Source of the DNA: JACRBK01 sp964427955
GTDB taxonomy: Bacteria > Chloroflexota > Anaerolineae > Aggregatilineales > Aggregatilineaceae
Reading direction: 5' to 3'
DNA: 14,611 nt
Assembly: GCA_964427955.1 (NCBI GenBank)
Contig: CAYRWY010000110.1
Coordinates: 1 to 14,611 of the forward strand
A program made the translations under genes and the position numbers. Shown piece by piece: positions 1-7,587 of this stretch. Under the pieces are notes generated by a model. It searched no databases, had not been told where the DNA came from, and was given only the letters and a program-made list of their open reading frames with translations. Every line of letters starts with the position of its first letter. The stretch's first letter is position 1.

Positions 1-2
1 TG

Positions 3-68
3 CGTCCGAACTGGGTACCGGCCCCGGCTTACGAGGCGATTGCCAAGTTCAACTTCAGAGGCAGCTAG
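3..68 (+). CDS. C-terminal end of an unidentified upstream gene (partial)
   Basis: An open frame enters from the left edge and ends at a TAG at 66-68. The visible residues end in WVPAPAYEAIAKFNFRGS. Codon third positions are mostly G or C, as in the other genes here, and a strong hairpin lies about 50 bases after the stop, where the end of a transcription unit would be expected. Only 21 residues are visible, so neither family nor function can be named. Another frame is also open over this stretch, so the call is moderate. Confidence 0.45.
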   Translation, partial: RPNWVPAPAYEAIAKFNFRGS

Positions 69-120
69 GATTTACCTCTTCCCTGGACCGGGAAGGAAAC
101 ATGCAGTTGAATAGTTCACG

Positions 121-150
121 GGCGGGCCTGAGGCCCGCCTGTCTTTGTCC
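121..150 (+). terminator. Hairpin terminator after the upstream gene
   Basis: GGCGGGCC (121-128), a three-base TGA loop and GGCCCGCC (132-139) form a perfect 8-bp GC stem, followed by the T-rich TGTCTTTGTCC. It lies between the stop at 68 and the ribosome binding site of the next gene (155-160). The tail is not a clean T run, so termination efficiency is uncertain. Confidence 0.6.
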
Positions 151-165
151 TGGCAAGGAGTACCC

Positions 166-2202
166 GTGAAACGTCTTTCCCTCGGCAAAAACCAAGCCCT
201 GTTCGCCGTCGCGCTGACCCTGGTGATCGCGGTGCTCGTGACGGGGATGATCTGGGCCTTCCGCGAGACGACCGACTCCGGCTCCCCCCGCCCGACAGCC
301 ACCCCGCCCATCCCGCGCGATCTCGCCCCCGACGCCGTCACGCAGCGCGCGTTCCCGTCGCTGAGCTACGGCGTGCAGGCTTTTTTGTGGTGGAACGAGA
401 CCATGCGCACCATCGACCTGGACAACATCCGGCTGATGCAGTTCACCCACATCAAGCAGCGCTTCGCCTGGACGGACATCGAGCCGGTCCAGGACGAGTG
501 GCACTGGGACAAAGCGGACGGCGTGGTCGATGAGGTCGAATACCGGGGCTTCAAACTGGTCGCCCGCGTGGACAGCGCGCCGAGTTGGGCCATGCTCCCG
601 CCCGGCGATCCGGCTACGCCGCCGGTCGATCTGGCCGCCTGGGCCACCTACTGCGGGACGCTGGCCGCGCGCTACCAGGGGCGCATCGCCGCTTACCAGG
701 TCTGGAACGAGCCGAACCTGGACCGGGAATGGTTCGACCAACCGCCCAACGCTGCCGGGTACGTTACGCTGCTGCGCGCCTGCACCGAGGCGATCCGGGC
801 TGCCGATCCGGACGCGATCATCATCTCCGCCGGACTCGCGCCCACCGGCACGCAGCCGCCGGAGGCGATCCCCGACATGGATTATCTGCGCCAGATGTAC
901 GCCGCGGATGCGGCGCGCTGGTTCGACGTGCTGGGCCTGAACGCCCCCGGCTACAAAGCGCCACCGGAACTATCGCCGGACGAGGCCGAAGCGGAGTTCG
1001 GCAACCGCTGGATGTGCTTCCGCCACGTCGAGGATATGCGTGGGATCATGGTCGAAGAGGGCGACGGCAGCAAACAGATCGCCCTGCTCGAAGTCGGCTG
1101 GACCATCGATCCGCGCCCAGGGACCAATTACACCTGGCTGGCCGTCAGCGAGGATCAGCAGGCCCAGTACCTCGTCGGGGCGTACCGCTACGCGGCGGAG
1201 CACTGGCGGCCCTGGGTGGGACTGATGACCACCATCTACATCGCCGACATCTCGTGGACGCCCGAAGACAACGAGGAATACTGGTGGGCGATCAACGTGG
1301 CCGGCTACGACAACGGCTGGCAAGGCCGCAAAGCGTACTACCAGCTCGCCAACATGGAGCGTTACATCGACGACCAGTTCGTCCCCTCGCGCGATCCGTC
1401 CGCCCCCGATGCGGTGACGGTCAACCCGCTCCCGCCGCTGGGCGCGACGCCGGCTCCGACCCCCACGCCGCGCACCCAGATCGGAGACGATCTGTACGTG
1501 CACGAGCTTGAGGATGGCGTGATCGTCGTCACCCACGAGTTCCCCTGGCCGTCGAATTCGCTGGTGGTCGAGATGGCCGACTCCAGCCTGGTGCTGGTCG
1601 ATACGCCCTACACGCCCGACGCGACGCACGTCCTGCTCGACTGGCTCACGACCCGCTTTGGCCCGCGCGACATCATCGCCATCAACACCCATTTTCACGT
1701 GGACCGGCTGGGCGGCAACCGCGCCCTGATCGCGGCGGGCATCCCGGTCTATGGGGCCGACCTGACCGCCCAACTGCTGGCCGAGCGCGGCGAAGCCAGC
1801 CGGAAACTGCTGTTGAGCTGGCTGTCCGGGCCGGAGAACCAGCGATTTTACGCGGCGCACCAGGCCATTCCCTACACCACCCCCGATCACCTATTTGAAT
1901 TAAAAGCCGGACTGGAACTACAATGGGGACAAGAGATCGTGCAGGTCGTTTTTCCAGGGGCCGCTCATTCGCCCGATAACGTCGTGGTGTACTTTCCCAC
2001 ACGCAAGCTGCTGTTCGGAGGATGTCTGATCCTGAGCGGCAGCGAGATCGGCAATACGGCGGATGCCGATCTCGCCGCGTGGCCGGAGGCGATCCGCCGC
2101 CTCGCGTCGTTCGATCTGGAGACCGTGATCCCAGGACATGGAGACCGGTTTGACCCGGCGCTGATCGACCATACGCTTGACCTTCTGGCGCATTCTTCCT
2201 GA
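166..2202 (+). CDS. Membrane-anchored GH-A-like glycosidase fused to a subclass-B1-like metallo-beta-lactamase domain
   Basis: The GTG at 166 is chosen because AAGGAG (155-160) lies five bases upstream; 678 residues. Visible: a short basic N-terminus and one membrane segment (about 11-32); a TIM-barrel glycosidase-like domain (about 65-400) with YQVWNEPN, putative acid/base Glu182, and LLEVGW, putative nucleophile Glu309, as in clan GH-A enzymes; a Pro/Thr linker (about 418-440); and a metallo-beta-lactamase domain (about 443-678). That domain has every subclass-B1 zinc ligand: HFHVD (His509, His511, Asp513), His601 in AAHSPDN, Cys620 in FGGCL and His658 in PGHGD, plus the B1-like GNTADAD and HTLDLL stretches. 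The likely location is outside the cytoplasmic membrane. The N-terminal half probably binds or cleaves a glycan. The activity of the second half is unknown; beta-lactam hydrolysis is possible but unproven. The DinB-like gene follows 37 bases later and may be co-transcribed. Confidence 0.85.
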   Translation: MKRLSLGKNQALFAVALTLVIAVLVTGMIWAFRETTDSGSPRPTATPPIPRDLAPDAVTQRAFPSLSYGVQAFLWWNETMRTIDLDNIRLMQFTHIKQRFAWTDIEPVQDEWHWDKADGVVDEVEYRGFKLVARVDSAPSWAMLPPGDPATPPVDLAAWATYCGTLAARYQGRIAAYQVWNEPNLDREWFDQPPNAAGYVTLLRACTEAIRAADPDAIIISAGLAPTGTQPPEAIPDMDYLRQMYAADAARWFDVLGLNAPGYKAPPELSPDEAEAEFGNRWMCFRHVEDMRGIMVEEGDGSKQIALLEVGWTIDPRPGTNYTWLAVSEDQQAQYLVGAYRYAAEHWRPWVGLMTTIYIADISWTPEDNEEYWWAINVAGYDNGWQGRKAYYQLANMERYIDDQFVPSRDPSAPDAVTVNPLPPLGATPAPTPTPRTQIGDDLYVHELEDGVIVVTHEFPWPSNSLVVEMADSSLVLVDTPYTPDATHVLLDWLTTRFGPRDIIAINTHFHVDRLGGNRALIAAGIPVYGADLTAQLLAERGEASRKLLLSWLSGPENQRFYAAHQAIPYTTPDHLFELKAGLELQWGQEIVQVVFPGAAHSPDNVVVYFPTRKLLFGGCLILSGSEIGNTADADLAAWPEAIRRLASFDLETVIPGHGDRFDPALIDHTLDLLAHSS

Positions 2203-2239
2203 TCACGCCGGGGCAGCCCGCTACCCAGGAGGGAAAACC

Positions 2240-2737
2240 ATGCAGGAAGCAGTCGTTGAAAAACGCTGTCTGATCCAACTGTTGGATGACGCCCGCCAGA
2301 CTACGCTGGCTACCCTGGAACACATCGATCCTGAACTGATCGTTCACCCGCACAGCCGCTGGCGGGTCAAGGATGTCGTCGGTCACCTGGCCTTCTGGGA
2401 AGAGGAGGCGCTGAGATCGCTCCTTGCTCTTCGCGACGGCAGGATATACACTATCGCGGAATTCGTGAGTTTTGACGCGACCAACGAAGAAGACTTCCGG
2501 CGGCGGCACGATCAGTCCTTCACCAGCCTCTTGAATGATCTGCGGACCGTGCGGGAGCGCCTCAAGGCGGTGCTGTGGGCGATGCCGCCGGGACGACTGG
2601 CCGGGGTGATGCGCTTCCCCTGGCCCTGGGAAGGAACACCGGGCGAACTGATCGAGACGATGGCCGCCCACGAGCGCGAGCATCTGCGCGAGATCGAAGC
2701 GGCAGTCGCCTGTTCTTCGTCAGGCGAAAACAGGTAA
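2240..2737 (+). CDS. DinB-like four-helix-bundle protein
   Basis: The ATG at 2240 follows AGGAGGG (2227-2233); 165 residues, a usual DinB-superfamily length. An upstream in-frame TTG would overlap the previous gene and lacks this binding site. The predicted fold is mostly helical. WRVKDVVGHLAFWEEE (His49) and HEREHLREIE (His144, His148) give the spaced three-histidine pattern that binds a divalent metal in DinB/YfiT-like proteins. Members include thiol-dependent S-transferases and many of unknown role, so no substrate is assigned. It lies 37 bases after the glycosidase/metallo-beta-lactamase gene with no visible promoter between them, so co-transcription is likely. A hairpin follows its stop. 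Confidence 0.75.
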   Translation: MQEAVVEKRCLIQLLDDARQTTLATLEHIDPELIVHPHSRWRVKDVVGHLAFWEEEALRSLLALRDGRIYTIAEFVSFDATNEEDFRRRHDQSFTSLLNDLRTVRERLKAVLWAMPPGRLAGVMRFPWPWEGTPGELIETMAAHEREHLREIEAAVACSSSGENR

Positions 2738-2753
2738 AACCACTGATTGGGAG

Positions 2754-2774
2754 GGGCGACTCGGCGCGTCGCCC
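2754..2774. repeat. Intergenic hairpin after the DinB-like gene
   Basis: GGGCGAC and GTCGCCC form a perfect 7-bp stem around a seven-base loop, 16 bases after the stop codon at 2735-2737. There is no T tract, so it is listed as a repeat-type hairpin, though it may help end or stabilise the transcript. The GGGCGA/TCGCCC arms resemble those of the hairpin at 2952-2981. Confidence 0.5.
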
Positions 2775-2807
2775 AGTAGGCGTCAAGTTAAGCATCTGAT
2801 CGGGTGT

Positions 2808-2910
2808 CCGGCCTCACCCCTAAATCCCCTCTCCAACAGAGTTGGCGAGGGGACTTTTCCGGCGTGGCAAGCTCCCACACAATGGAGAGGGGGCCGGGGG
2901 GTGAGGCCGG
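2808..2910. repeat. Palindromic interspersed repeat, CCTCACCCC family, copy 1
   Basis: Perfect 13-bp terminal inverted repeats, CCGGCCTCACCCC (2808-2820) and its reverse complement (2898-2910), bound a 103-base element. Inside are CCCTCTCC and CCAACAGAGTTGG. The right 28 bases (2883-2910) equal the reverse complement of 9573-9600, and 24 of them (2883-2906) recur at 12883-12906. No protein is encoded. Together with the flanking hairpins it fills most of the 410-base gap 2738-3147, which otherwise holds only the leader of the next gene. Confidence 0.8.
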
Positions 2911-2951
2911 GACAAGACCCTGATAGCCTCATAAAGCCTTAAATTGACGCA

Positions 2952-2981
2952 CGTAGGGCGAGGCGCCAGGTCGCTCCTACG
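2952..2981. repeat. Intergenic imperfect hairpin
   Basis: CGTAGGGCGA pairs with TCGCTCCTACG with one bulged base around the loop GGCGCCAGG. It lies between the CCTCACCCC-family repeat and the glycosyltransferase gene. No T tract follows. It looks like a short interspersed palindrome rather than a terminator. Confidence 0.45.
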
Positions 2982-3147
2982 GTGTTCGTGCGCAAGTTGG
3001 GGATGACGATTCGCGATAATTTTGGGTGGGTCGGAATTAGTTTTTGGACAGCACCAACCGGGGGGCGGACGCCAGAATCCACTTAGCAGGGACGATGTCT
3101 CCCTGTTCCCCGGAACGTCTGCTTTTTTTCGACTGAGGAGTCCTTCT

Positions 3148-5262
3148 TTGAATCGACGTACAGAGCTGGGGCTGGTCACGGGCTTGCTGCTCCTCGCGGC
3201 GCTGCTGCGCATTTGGGACCTGACCCGCCTCCCACCGGGCTTTAGTGACAACGAATTAGCTTATATCCGCATCACCGAGACCATGCGCCAGCGCGACGTC
3301 GCGGTGTACTACCAGATCGGCGATGGGCGGGCGCGGGCGGCCATGTACGGTGTCGGCAACATGTTCGCGACCGACGTGGCCGGAGATGGGCTGCTGGGCT
3401 ACCGCCTGTTCCCCCTGTGGATGGGAATGCTGGGGCTGGCGCTGTTGTACGCCCTGACGCGGCGGCTGTTCGGACAGCCGGTGGCCGTAATTGCGCTGGG
3501 GGTGATGGCCCTCAACTTCCGCGCGGTGATGCTGGCGCGCACCACTGCCGCCGAGGCGCTGGTGCCGGTGTACGTGCTGCTGACCCTGCTCAGCCTGTCG
3601 GTGTGCTTCAACCTGCGCCACGAGGTCAAATTCCATACGCCCGGCACGCTCTCCTTCGCGCTGCTGGCGGTGCTGTTCGGCGGTTCCGGCTATCTGCACT
3701 ACACCGTCCTGATCCTGGGGCCGCTGGGCCTGATCTTTTTTGCCCACCTGATCTATACCAAACAACCCCTGTCGCGCCGCGTCTGGAGCACCGGGATGTT
3801 CGTCGTCGTGCTGGCCAGCGTCGTCGCCATGCCCTACCTGATCTCGACCTTCCGCGACCCCACCATGAGCGAGCCGCACATCCTCTCGGCGGAGCGCCCC
3901 GGCAGTATCCGTGACGCGGTGGAAGGCGTGCTGACGGCCATCGGCGGCGTGATCTGGCAGGGCGACGCGCGCGGCGATCAGAATCTCCCTAACCTGCCGC
4001 TGGTCGGTCCCGCGATGGCGATCCTGCTGATCCTGGGCATGATCGAAGCGGCGCGGCACTGGCGCGAGCCGCGTTACGCGCTGATCCTGCTGGTGCTGGC
4101 CGCCGGGCTGATCACGGACGCCTGGGTCGAGCCGGAATCAACTTTTTCGGCCAACCTCGTCGCGCTGCCCGCCGTGTATATTCTGCCGGGCATCGGCGTG
4201 TTGTCGCTGTGGCATACGCTGCGCGGGCGCGGCGTGCCGCAGGCATGGCAGCCCGTTACCGTCCTCCTGATCGTGCTGCTGATCGCCAACCTGGTCGCCA
4301 TGCGGCACCACCTGTTCGGTGACTGGAAGCACAGCGGCACGATGGAAACCGCCTACCATGCCCGGCTCGGCTACCTGGCCGCCTACCTGGATCGCACGCC
4401 GGATGGGCCGCCCGTCTCGTTGTGCGCCGTCCACCTCAATGATCCCACCAATGCCGGGCTGTCGCCGCGCCAGATGCTGCGGCTGATGATGCACCGCGAG
4501 GGGATGCCAATTCGCCATTCCGACTGCCGGGGCGGACTGGTGCTGATCAACGCGGGCGCGCCGATGCGCTTTGCTTTTGCCGACGTCAAGGAACGCGAGG
4601 CGATGCCGCCGGAGCTGGCCGAATGGCTGGACGGTGCGCCGTCCATCCCGGTGGAAGGGCTGCCGGATGGCAGCGTGCTGCGCGTGGTCGTGGAGCAGCG
4701 CGTGAAAGATTCCGGCGGCTATTGGGATACCTTCTCGCCAACCTTCTTCATGCCGGACGAAATCCACGAGCGCGCCGAGGTCAGGCTGCCGGTCCCGCTG
4801 GAACAGAATCTCACCTTCGCCGGCTACGATCCGCGCGCCTTGAACGTGGCGCGCATCGCGGGCGGCGATCCGATCGTGCTCGTCACCTATTGGCGCGTCG
4901 ATGGGCGCTTGCCCGCGAATCTGGGCATCTTCGCGCACCTGCTCGCCTATCCGGAGAATGAGTCGCCGGTCCCGATGCTCGAACCCTGGGCCGAAGCCAA
5001 CGCGCTCGACGTAATCCCGTCCGAACTCAGGAACCGGGACTTTTTCGCGCAGGTGTCGTACATCTGGCTGAGCGACAATCTGCCGCCCGGCCTGTATGCG
5101 CTGACCGTCGGCGCGTATACGGGCGAAGTCTCGATCCTCACCAACCATCTCAATGTACTGGACCCGGCAGCCAACTTCGGACCGCACGGCGACCGCCTGC
5201 TGCTGGGCGACGTGACGGTCGAGGCCCCCGCCGCGCCTGCTGAAACGAGTGGTGGGTCTTAA
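3148..5262 (+). CDS. Polytopic membrane glycosyltransferase, GT-C / PMT-like
   Basis: The TTG at 3148 is preferred: GAGGAG (3135-3140) sits seven bases upstream and the protein then starts with a short basic tail and the first membrane helix, as usual in this class. A longer frame open from 3022 lacks these signals. 704 residues. The first helix (about 6-22) is followed by PPGFSDNELAY, whose Asp34-Asn35-Glu36 sits in the first outer loop where GT-C enzymes carry their catalytic acidic motif. About ten hydrophobic segments run to residue 390, with a soluble outer domain (about 391-704) behind them. Such enzymes use lipid-linked sugars on the outer membrane face; donor and acceptor cannot be read here. 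RtcA follows 55 bases after the stop on the same strand. Confidence 0.75.
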   Translation: MNRRTELGLVTGLLLLAALLRIWDLTRLPPGFSDNELAYIRITETMRQRDVAVYYQIGDGRARAAMYGVGNMFATDVAGDGLLGYRLFPLWMGMLGLALLYALTRRLFGQPVAVIALGVMALNFRAVMLARTTAAEALVPVYVLLTLLSLSVCFNLRHEVKFHTPGTLSFALLAVLFGGSGYLHYTVLILGPLGLIFFAHLIYTKQPLSRRVWSTGMFVVVLASVVAMPYLISTFRDPTMSEPHILSAERPGSIRDAVEGVLTAIGGVIWQGDARGDQNLPNLPLVGPAMAILLILGMIEAARHWREPRYALILLVLAAGLITDAWVEPESTFSANLVALPAVYILPGIGVLSLWHTLRGRGVPQAWQPVTVLLIVLLIANLVAMRHHLFGDWKHSGTMETAYHARLGYLAAYLDRTPDGPPVSLCAVHLNDPTNAGLSPRQMLRLMMHREGMPIRHSDCRGGLVLINAGAPMRFAFADVKEREAMPPELAEWLDGAPSIPVEGLPDGSVLRVVVEQRVKDSGGYWDTFSPTFFMPDEIHERAEVRLPVPLEQNLTFAGYDPRALNVARIAGGDPIVLVTYWRVDGRLPANLGIFAHLLAYPENESPVPMLEPWAEANALDVIPSELRNRDFFAQVSYIWLSDNLPPGLYALTVGAYTGEVSILTNHLNVLDPAANFGPHGDRLLLGDVTVEAPAAPAETSGGS

Positions 5263-5275
5263 ATCGTCTTGGTAA

Positions 5276-5295
5276 GGGCGCTGCTCGCCGCGCCC
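5276..5295. repeat. Short GGGCGC hairpin repeat, copy 1
   Basis: GGGCGC (5276-5281), loop TGCTCGCC and GCGCCC (5290-5295) form a 6-bp hairpin between the glycosyltransferase stop and the rtcA ribosome binding site. The same arms with a related eight-base loop recur at 12820-12839, so this is probably an interspersed palindrome. It could also affect rtcA translation, starting 22 bases before its ATG. Confidence 0.5.
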
Positions 5296-5317
5296 ACTTC
5301 TGATAAAGGAGCGGGGG

Positions 5318-6343
5318 ATGCTCACCCTCGACGGCAGTCAAGGCGAGGGCGGCGGGCAGATCGTCCGCACCGCGCTGAGCCTCAGTTGTATCACCGGGAC
5401 TCCGGTGTGTGTCCAAAATATTCGCGCGGGACGCAATCCCAGCGGCCTGCGTCCCCAGCACGCCACCGCGATCCGAGCGGCGGCGGAGATCTGCCAGGCC
5501 GTCGTCGAAGGGATCGAGACCGGCTCGCAGGAGGTCGTATTCATCCCGCGCAGCAGCGTCCGGCCCGGCGACTATGCCTGGTCGGTCGGCACGGCGGGCG
5601 CGACGACGCTCGTGCTGCAAACCGTGCTGCTGCCGCTGGCGCTGTCCGGCGGGACGTCCTCGGTGCGGATCGACGGCGGCACGCACGTCCCGTTCAGCCC
5701 GTCGGGGCATTACCTGCGCGACGTCTACATCCCCACCCTGCTCGGCCTGGGCCTCAACGTCGAGGTCTACATGGATGCGTACGGCTGGATGCCGGAGGGC
5801 GGCGGCACGCTGCGCGCCTACCTCACCCCGAGCGATAAGCCGCACGGCGTGGAGATGCTGGATCGGGGCGACATCGAGCGCGTGATCGGCGCGGCCATCG
5901 GCAGCAACCTGCCCGCGCACATCCCGCAGCGCATCACCAACCGCGCGCTCAACCTGCTGGAAACGCCGCTCGACGATACGCCGCTGGACATTCGCCCGGT
6001 GCGATCCAGGGGTCTCAGCACCGGGGCGGGCCTGTTCCTGGCGGTCGAATATGCCAACGGGCGCGGCGGCTTCGGCATGATCGGGCGCAAAGGGATGCCG
6101 TCCGAGGTCGTGGCCGAAAAAGCGGTCGCGGCCCTGCTGGATTTTCACGACAGCGAAGCGGCGGTTGATGCGCACCTGGCCGATCAACTGATCGTGCCAT
6201 TGGCACTGGCCGGGGGAGAGAGTGTATTCTCTACAGAGGCTATCACGCCGCACCTGATCACCAATATCGCCGTCGTGCGCGCCTTCCTCGACCGCGCCAT
6301 CGAGGTTGACGAAGACGAGCGCACCGTTACGATTGGACCCTGA
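5318..6343 (+). CDS. rtcA: RNA 3'-terminal phosphate cyclase
   Basis: The ATG at 5318 follows AAAGGAG (5305-5311); 341 residues, close to the E. coli enzyme. The N-terminus LDGSQGEGGGQIVRTALSLS, the IRAGRNPSGLRPQH stretch (about residues 36-49) and the C-terminal TPHLITNIAVV are family hallmarks. His312 in TPHLITN corresponds to the histidine that takes AMP from ATP. Family members turn RNA 3'-phosphates into 2',3'-cyclic phosphates through an adenylated intermediate, in the cytoplasm. No rtcB or rtcR is in the window and no sigma-54 promoter was seen upstream, unlike the classical enterobacterial arrangement. RNase Z starts six bases after the stop, so the two are very probably translated from one mRNA. 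Confidence 0.95.
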   Translation: MLTLDGSQGEGGGQIVRTALSLSCITGTPVCVQNIRAGRNPSGLRPQHATAIRAAAEICQAVVEGIETGSQEVVFIPRSSVRPGDYAWSVGTAGATTLVLQTVLLPLALSGGTSSVRIDGGTHVPFSPSGHYLRDVYIPTLLGLGLNVEVYMDAYGWMPEGGGTLRAYLTPSDKPHGVEMLDRGDIERVIGAAIGSNLPAHIPQRITNRALNLLETPLDDTPLDIRPVRSRGLSTGAGLFLAVEYANGRGGFGMIGRKGMPSEVVAEKAVAALLDFHDSEAAVDAHLADQLIVPLALAGGESVFSTEAITPHLITNIAVVRAFLDRAIEVDEDERTVTIGP

Positions 6344-6349
6344 CCGCTC

Positions 6350-7348
6350 ATGTTTGAAATCGTCTTTCTCGGAACGTCCGCCAGCGCCCCCTCAATCCAC
6401 CGGGGACTCCCTTCCCAGGTGGTGATCGTCAAGAATCACCGCTACCTGATCGACTGCGGCGAAGGCACCCAGCGCCAACTGCTCAAGAGCGGGATCGGGT
6501 TCAAGCGGCTCAACCGCATCCTGATCACGCACGGCCACCTCGATCACATCCTGGGGCTGGCCGGGCTGCTGTCCACCTTCATGCGCTGGGAAAGCATCGA
6601 GGCGCTGGAAGTCTGGGGCGGCAAATGGGCGCTGGATCGCGTGCAGGATCTGCTGTACGGCGTGGTGCTGCGCGGCGCGGAATCGCCGATGCCGCTGCAC
6701 CTGATCGACGTCAAGCCGGGGGGGCTGCTGGACGAAGCCGATTACACCGTCTCGGCCTTCCCGGTGGTGCACCGCGGGCGCGACTGCTACGGCTACGTGT
6801 TCCAGGAAAAATCGCGCCGTCCCTTCCTGGTCGAAAAAGCGGAGGCGCTGGGCGTGCCCGCCGGACCGGAGCGGGCGAAGCTGGTGCGCGGCGAGGCGAT
6901 CACCCTGGCGGATGGGCGCGTGATCCGGCCCGACGAGGTGCTGGGCGAGGATCTGCCCGGCGCGCGCGTGGTCTTCACCGGCGACATCGCCAACCTGGAT
7001 GGCGCGCTGGCCGCGGCGGCCCAAGATGCGCACGCCCTGGTGATCGAAGCGACCTACCTGGACTCCGATGCTGAGATGGCGTCACAGTTCGGGCACATGA
7101 CCGCGGGCCAGGCCGCGCGGTTTGCCGCCGACCACGGCGTCCAGACCCTGCTGCTGACGCACCTGTCACGCCGCAACCGCGAGCGCGACGTGATCCGCGA
7201 GGCGCAGCAGTATTTCCCGCGCAGCTTCGTCGTGCGCGATTTCGATCACTTCCTGGTCGCCAAAGGTCGCCCGGTGCAGAAGGTCACTGCCGCGCCGGAC
7301 GTCGAGATGGACGAGGATGTCGAAGACGAAGAAGACGCCGGACGTTGA
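6350..7348 (+). CDS. rnz: Ribonuclease Z (tRNA 3' endonuclease)
   Basis: 332 residues starting at ATG 6350, six bases after the rtcA stop, with no strong binding site of its own: translational coupling is likely. Metallo-beta-lactamase-fold RNase Z signatures are complete: FLGTSASAPS near the N-terminus, THGHLDH (His61, His63, Asp65, His66), His141 in VVHRGRD, Asp212 in FTGDIAN, GHMTAGQAA (His249) and LLTHLSRR (His271). The enzyme cuts tRNA precursors after the discriminator base in the cytoplasm, leaving a 3'-OH for CCA addition. It is slightly longer than typical 305-310-residue homologues because of an acidic C-terminal tail (MDEDVEDEEDAGR). The last codons and the stop lie inside a repeat hairpin (7337-7358), which may have replaced the original end of the gene. 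Confidence 0.93.
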   Translation: MFEIVFLGTSASAPSIHRGLPSQVVIVKNHRYLIDCGEGTQRQLLKSGIGFKRLNRILITHGHLDHILGLAGLLSTFMRWESIEALEVWGGKWALDRVQDLLYGVVLRGAESPMPLHLIDVKPGGLLDEADYTVSAFPVVHRGRDCYGYVFQEKSRRPFLVEKAEALGVPAGPERAKLVRGEAITLADGRVIRPDEVLGEDLPGARVVFTGDIANLDGALAAAAQDAHALVIEATYLDSDAEMASQFGHMTAGQAARFAADHGVQTLLLTHLSRRNRERDVIREAQQYFPRSFVVRDFDHFLVAKGRPVQKVTAAPDVEMDEDVEDEEDAGR

Positions 7349-7404
7349 AACGTCCGGCTATGTTCAGAGCAAAAAAGTCCGCTAAAGGGACTCCGGGATC
7401 AGCC
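7337..7404. repeat. Two-hairpin repeat module, copy A (overlaps the end of rnz)
   Basis: GCCGGACGT, loop TGAA and ACGTCCGGC form a perfect 9-bp hairpin (7337-7358), followed at 7371-7404 by a second block with AGTCC/GGACT arms that ends in CTCCGGGATCAGCC. The TGA in the first loop is the rnz stop codon. Nearly the same module recurs at 7494-7556. The first hairpin may also act as a transcription terminator for the rtcA-rnz unit, but no T tract follows it directly. Confidence 0.75.
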
Positions 7405-7493
7405 TTTTCGTAGGCTCTCCCGCCTTTGTCGCAGCAGCGGAGCCAGCGCGCACGCACGGCGAAAGGGTGCCGGGAGCGTCAGGGGCGTTCTGC

Positions 7494-7556
7494 GCCGGAC
7501 GTTGAAACGTCCCGGCTGAGGCGAAAAAGTCCGCTGAAGGGACTCCGGGATCAGCC
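7494..7556. repeat. Two-hairpin repeat module, copy B (upstream of the first TIR gene)
   Basis: Direct repeat of the module at 7337-7404: GCCGGACGT, TGAA and ACGTCCCGGC (one bulged C), then GAAAAAGTCCGCTGAAGGGA and CTCCGGGATCAGCC. The 89 bases between the copies (7405-7493) hold no gene; they contain a loose inverted repeat (GCTCTCCCG against CGGGAGCG). No convincing promoter for the TIR gene was found in this gap. Confidence 0.75.
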
Positions 7557-7587
7557 GCGCGCGGAAATCAACAGGAGGTGACAATCC

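Noticed and set aside
3015..3020. GATAAT as a -10 promoter box for the glycosyltransferase-rtcA-rnz operon
   Set aside because: No acceptable -35 hexamer lies 16-18 bases upstream. The TTGACG at 2944 is too far away, so no promoter is claimed.
3022..3147. An N-terminal extension of the first glycosyltransferase from a TTG at 3022
   Set aside because: It has no ribosome binding site, adds a non-membrane stretch before the first helix and runs through leader sequence. The TTG at 3148 has GAGGAG at good spacing and gives the expected N-terminus.
7337..7556. The repeated hairpins as a CRISPR array
   Set aside because: There are only two copies, separated by an 89-base spacer, with no cas genes and an internal palindrome structure that is not a CRISPR repeat-spacer pattern.
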